Assembly (NCBI RefSeq): GCF_002910905.1
Contig: NZ_NEUE01000193.1
Span: 22,141 to 86,140 of the forward strand
Source of the DNA: Streptomyces sp. SM11
GTDB taxonomy: Bacteria > Actinomycetota > Actinomycetes > Streptomycetales > Streptomycetaceae
Length of the DNA stretch: 64,000 nucleotides
Direction: 5' to 3'
Notes under the pieces: model-generated
Told to the model about the DNA's origin: nothing
What the model saw: only the letters and a program-made list of their open reading frames with translations
Database searches by the model: none
Shown here: positions 62,241-64,000 of the stretch, piece after piece
Layout of the letters: each line of letters begins with the position of its first letter
Numbering within the stretch: the first letter of the stretch is position 1
Program-made: the position numbers and the translations under genes

Positions 62241-62906
62241 ATGTCTGATGCTGCGCAGCCCACCGCTGCCGAGGTACGTGCCGCCGCCGAAGCGGTCAAA
62301 GCCGCGATCGACCGTCACCTCGACGCGGTCGAACGCCGTACCGGGGACGACGACCCCGCCGTCTACGACGCGTTCAACGCCCTTGCCGCTGCCGCCGAGG
62401 TCTACGACGAGCTCCTCTACGACCGCTACGACGAAGTCACCCCCTTCGAGATCCCCGGCGCGGACGACTCCCTGCCGCCCTACGCCGGTCCCGCGGAGCC
62501 CAGCGCGCTCAGTGTCCTGATCCGGCGCGACTACGTGGTCGCGGAGCCCCCGCGGCTGCTCGCACAGGCCCAGCGCCTCGCCGACCTCGACGTGGGTCCG
62601 GGCGACGGCCCGGACGCGGCCCCGGTGGTCGGCACCAGCGTCCACGCCGCGCTCGGTGTGCTCTTCGGCGAGTACGAACCGGACGAGATCGCCTCCCGGC
62701 ACAAGGAGTTCGGCCTGGAGGAGGGCGACTCCACCCTGTGGGTCTCGGCCGGGGAAGCGCCGCCGGAGCCGGGGGAGTGGCTCGGCGCCCCGTTCGAGGA
62801 CGCCGACCCCGAACTCGTGGTCTGCCGCTTCGACGTCAGCGCGGTCTTCGACGAGGAGGACGAGTCGGACGAGGACTTCGCCGGCCCCGCGGTGGGCGGC
62901 CTCTGA
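62241..62906 (+). CDS. conserved actinobacterial acidic protein, unknown function
   Basis: The 221-residue soluble, acidic protein is read from the ATG at 62241 (MSDAAQPTAAEVRAAAEAVK). A helical N-terminus (AAIDRHLDAVERRTGDDDPA, YDAFNALAAAAEVYDELLYD) precedes ALSVLIRRDYVVAEPPRLLA and a beta-rich acidic end (STLWVSAGEAPPEPGEWLGA, VVCRFDVSAVFDEEDESDED). No catalytic motif is visible. I recall orthologues beside the chaplin/DUF5703 genes in other Streptomyces. It is followed by a 37-base palindromic terminator. Confidence 0.7.
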   Translation: MSDAAQPTAAEVRAAAEAVKAAIDRHLDAVERRTGDDDPAVYDAFNALAAAAEVYDELLYDRYDEVTPFEIPGADDSLPPYAGPAEPSALSVLIRRDYVVAEPPRLLAQAQRLADLDVGPGDGPDAAPVVGTSVHAALGVLFGEYEPDEIASRHKEFGLEEGDSTLWVSAGEAPPEPGEWLGAPFEDADPELVVCRFDVSAVFDEEDESDEDFAGPAVGGL

Positions 62907-62949
62907 CCTCTGACCTCTCCTTCCTTCTTTCTCCCGCACCGGACGTGAC

Positions 62950-62986
62950 GGTGGGGCCTCGGTGCACCGTGCACCGAGGCCCCACC
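62950..62986. terminator. 37-base perfect palindrome (terminator)
   Basis: GGTGGGGCCTCGGTGCAC, one C, then its exact complement form an 18-bp hairpin between the convergent hypothetical and helicase genes. Confidence 0.8.
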
Positions 62987-63017
62987 GCTGTCCGGATCAG
63001 CTCACCCACTCATCCGC

Positions 63018-64000
63018 TCAGGAAGCCGCGTCGGGCGTCGGGAGCGCCTCCAGCAGCGGGCGCAGCCGGGTCGTCCGCTCCTGGGCCGGGACCTGCGCCA
63101 CCGCGTGCGGGAGCGCCTGGTCCACCCCGTGGACCACGGAGAGATGCCGCTCGCCCCGGCCGAACGCGGTGTACACCCACGGCCGGCTGAGTCCCTGCGC
63201 GGCGTCGCCCGGCAGCACCACGACCACGGCGGGCCAGCGCATCCCGGCCGCCTGATGGGCGCTGAGGGCCCAGCCGTGCCGCACCGACGCCTCCACCCGC
63301 TCCTGCGGTACGACGACGGGGACGCCTCCGCAGTCCAGCCGCAGCCCCTCGGCGTCGGCCGAGCGCACCACCCCGGGCACCGCACGGCCGGGCGCGGGCA
63401 CATGGACCACGCGGTCGCCCGGATCGAATCCTCCGAACCGCCCCGGGCCCGGGTTGAGCCGCTGCTTCAGCGCCTCGTTCAGCGCCCTGGTCCCGGCGGC
63501 CCCGCCGTGGCCCACGGTGATCACCTGGGTCTCCTCGGCGGGGATGCCGAACGCCCGGGGCACCGAGTCGGCGACCAGCTGCACGGTGCGGTGGACCGCC
63601 TCGCCCGCGTCGCGGACCGGGACGATCACCACCTCCTTGCCCGGGGCGTCGACCTGGTTCAGCTCGCCGATGCCGATGCCGGAGACCAGCTCGCCGATCG
63701 GCCCCGGGTCCGGGGTGCGGGAGACGACCTGCGGACACGCGCGGGCGGCCAGCACATCGGCGAACACCCGCCCGGCCCCCGCCGAGCCCAGCACGCCCGG
63801 GTCGCCGCTCAGCACCAGTCGGGTGCCGTCGGCCAGCGCCTCGACCAGGACCGCCGCACCCTCCACGTCCAGCTGCGGGGCGTCCAGCACGACCAGCAGG
63901 TCCAGGGCGAGCGCCCCGTCCTCGTCCCGGCCGGGGCCCTGCGCGCCGGACAGCAGGCCAGCCAGGGTGACCGCCGTGTCCGGATCGCCGGTGGCCGCCG
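63018..64000 (-). CDS. C-terminal part of a RecD-like/UvrD_C_2 helicase, start beyond window
   Basis: The open frame runs from the window edge to the stop at 63018, at least 326 residues. The visible part has a Walker B-like LLVVLDAPQLDVEGAAVLVE and LVLSGDPGVLGSAGAGRVFA (motif III-like), VVIVPVRDAGEAVHRTVQLV, and the UvrD_C_2 end HGWALSAHQAAGMRWPAVVV then VYTAFGRGERHLSVV with the RecD-type QxxGxxxP motif (HQAAGMRWP). This matches actinobacterial RecD2-like helicases with N-terminal helix-hairpin-helix domains. It probably acts in DNA repair. The N-terminal half, including Walker A, is outside. Confidence 0.82.
   Translation of the reverse strand, partial: AATGDPDTAVTLAGLLSGAQGPGRDEDGALALDLLVVLDAPQLDVEGAAVLVEALADGTRLVLSGDPGVLGSAGAGRVFADVLAARACPQVVSRTPDPGPIGELVSGIGIGELNQVDAPGKEVVIVPVRDAGEAVHRTVQLVADSVPRAFGIPAEETQVITVGHGGAAGTRALNEALKQRLNPGPGRFGGFDPGDRVVHVPAPGRAVPGVVRSADAEGLRLDCGGVPVVVPQERVEASVRHGWALSAHQAAGMRWPAVVVVLPGDAAQGLSRPWVYTAFGRGERHLSVVHGVDQALPHAVAQVPAQERTTRLRPLLEALPTPDAAS

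Overview
The window is high-GC actinobacterial DNA, almost certainly a Streptomyces chromosome of the S. griseus clade. The evidence is strong GC third-position bias, AGGAGG-type ribosome sites, a chaplin pair (chpH-chpC), mycothiol-dependent formaldehyde detoxification, and an M28 aminopeptidase nearly identical, from memory, to S. griseus aminopeptidase SGAP. From memory, the order lipase, LPMO, SGNH esterase, hmgA, soxR, gluconate genes, chpH/chpC matches the core-chromosome SCO1735 to SCO1670 interval of S. coelicolor, so this is mainly conserved core with local decay. No prophage, IS element or CRISPR array was seen.

Layout. 1-7.8 kb: membrane proteins, a secreted lipase, a sortase-anchored chitin/cellulose-type LPMO, and several broken genes: an MFS remnant, a PH-domain gene with an in-frame stop, and a tripartite tricarboxylate transporter locus (response regulator, tctC, tctB, tctA) with frame disruptions in every gene. 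7.8-14.8 kb: a methyltransferase-NUDIX-VOC fusion, a small membrane gene between two 33-bp repeats, DUF402 and GNAT genes, a YtrA-type GntR regulator, an AAA ATPase, an SGNH esterase and a small conserved basic protein. 14.8-24 kb: CoA-transferase, a type ISP-like protein, hmgA with a GntR/UTRA regulator, a TetR regulator, a molybdopterin oxidoreductase, and small remnants.

24-44 kb is dominated by acyl-CoA, alcohol and aldehyde metabolism under several TetR regulators. Three repeated palindromes suggest three small regulons: (i) TetR 29859-30557 with an acyl-CoA dehydrogenase and the distant aldehyde dehydrogenase/alcohol dehydrogenase pair; (ii) TetR 32308-32940 with a MaoC dehydratase; (iii) the SDR/acyl-CoA ligase/TetR operon with the acyl-CoA dehydrogenase/phosphotransferase operon. 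PPK2, an EamA exporter, SoxR, a NamZ-like muramidase and the SGAP-like peptidase lie among them.

44-64 kb: quinone-oxidoreductase-like MDR, a DUF202 pair, NUDIX, an FAD dehydrogenase, an APC permease, a sulfite-oxidase-fold Mo protein with a cytochrome b partner, gluconate uptake and phosphorylation (GntP, GntK, FadR-type GntR), formaldehyde detoxification (S-hydroxymethylmycothiol dehydrogenase plus metallo-beta-lactamase hydrolase), an RluA pseudouridine synthase, tRNA-Leu(GAG) with a classic terminator, an M20 peptidase, the chaplins, and the end of a RecD-like helicase.

A family of palindromic intergenic repeats recurs at convergent gene ends. One copy carries an insertion of about 99 bp whose empty site is preserved in another copy. 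Frameshifts also occur in a DinB-like and an ArsR-like gene, so some single-base breaks may be sequencing errors; the clustering in the tct locus together with a large internal deletion in tctA argues for real decay there.
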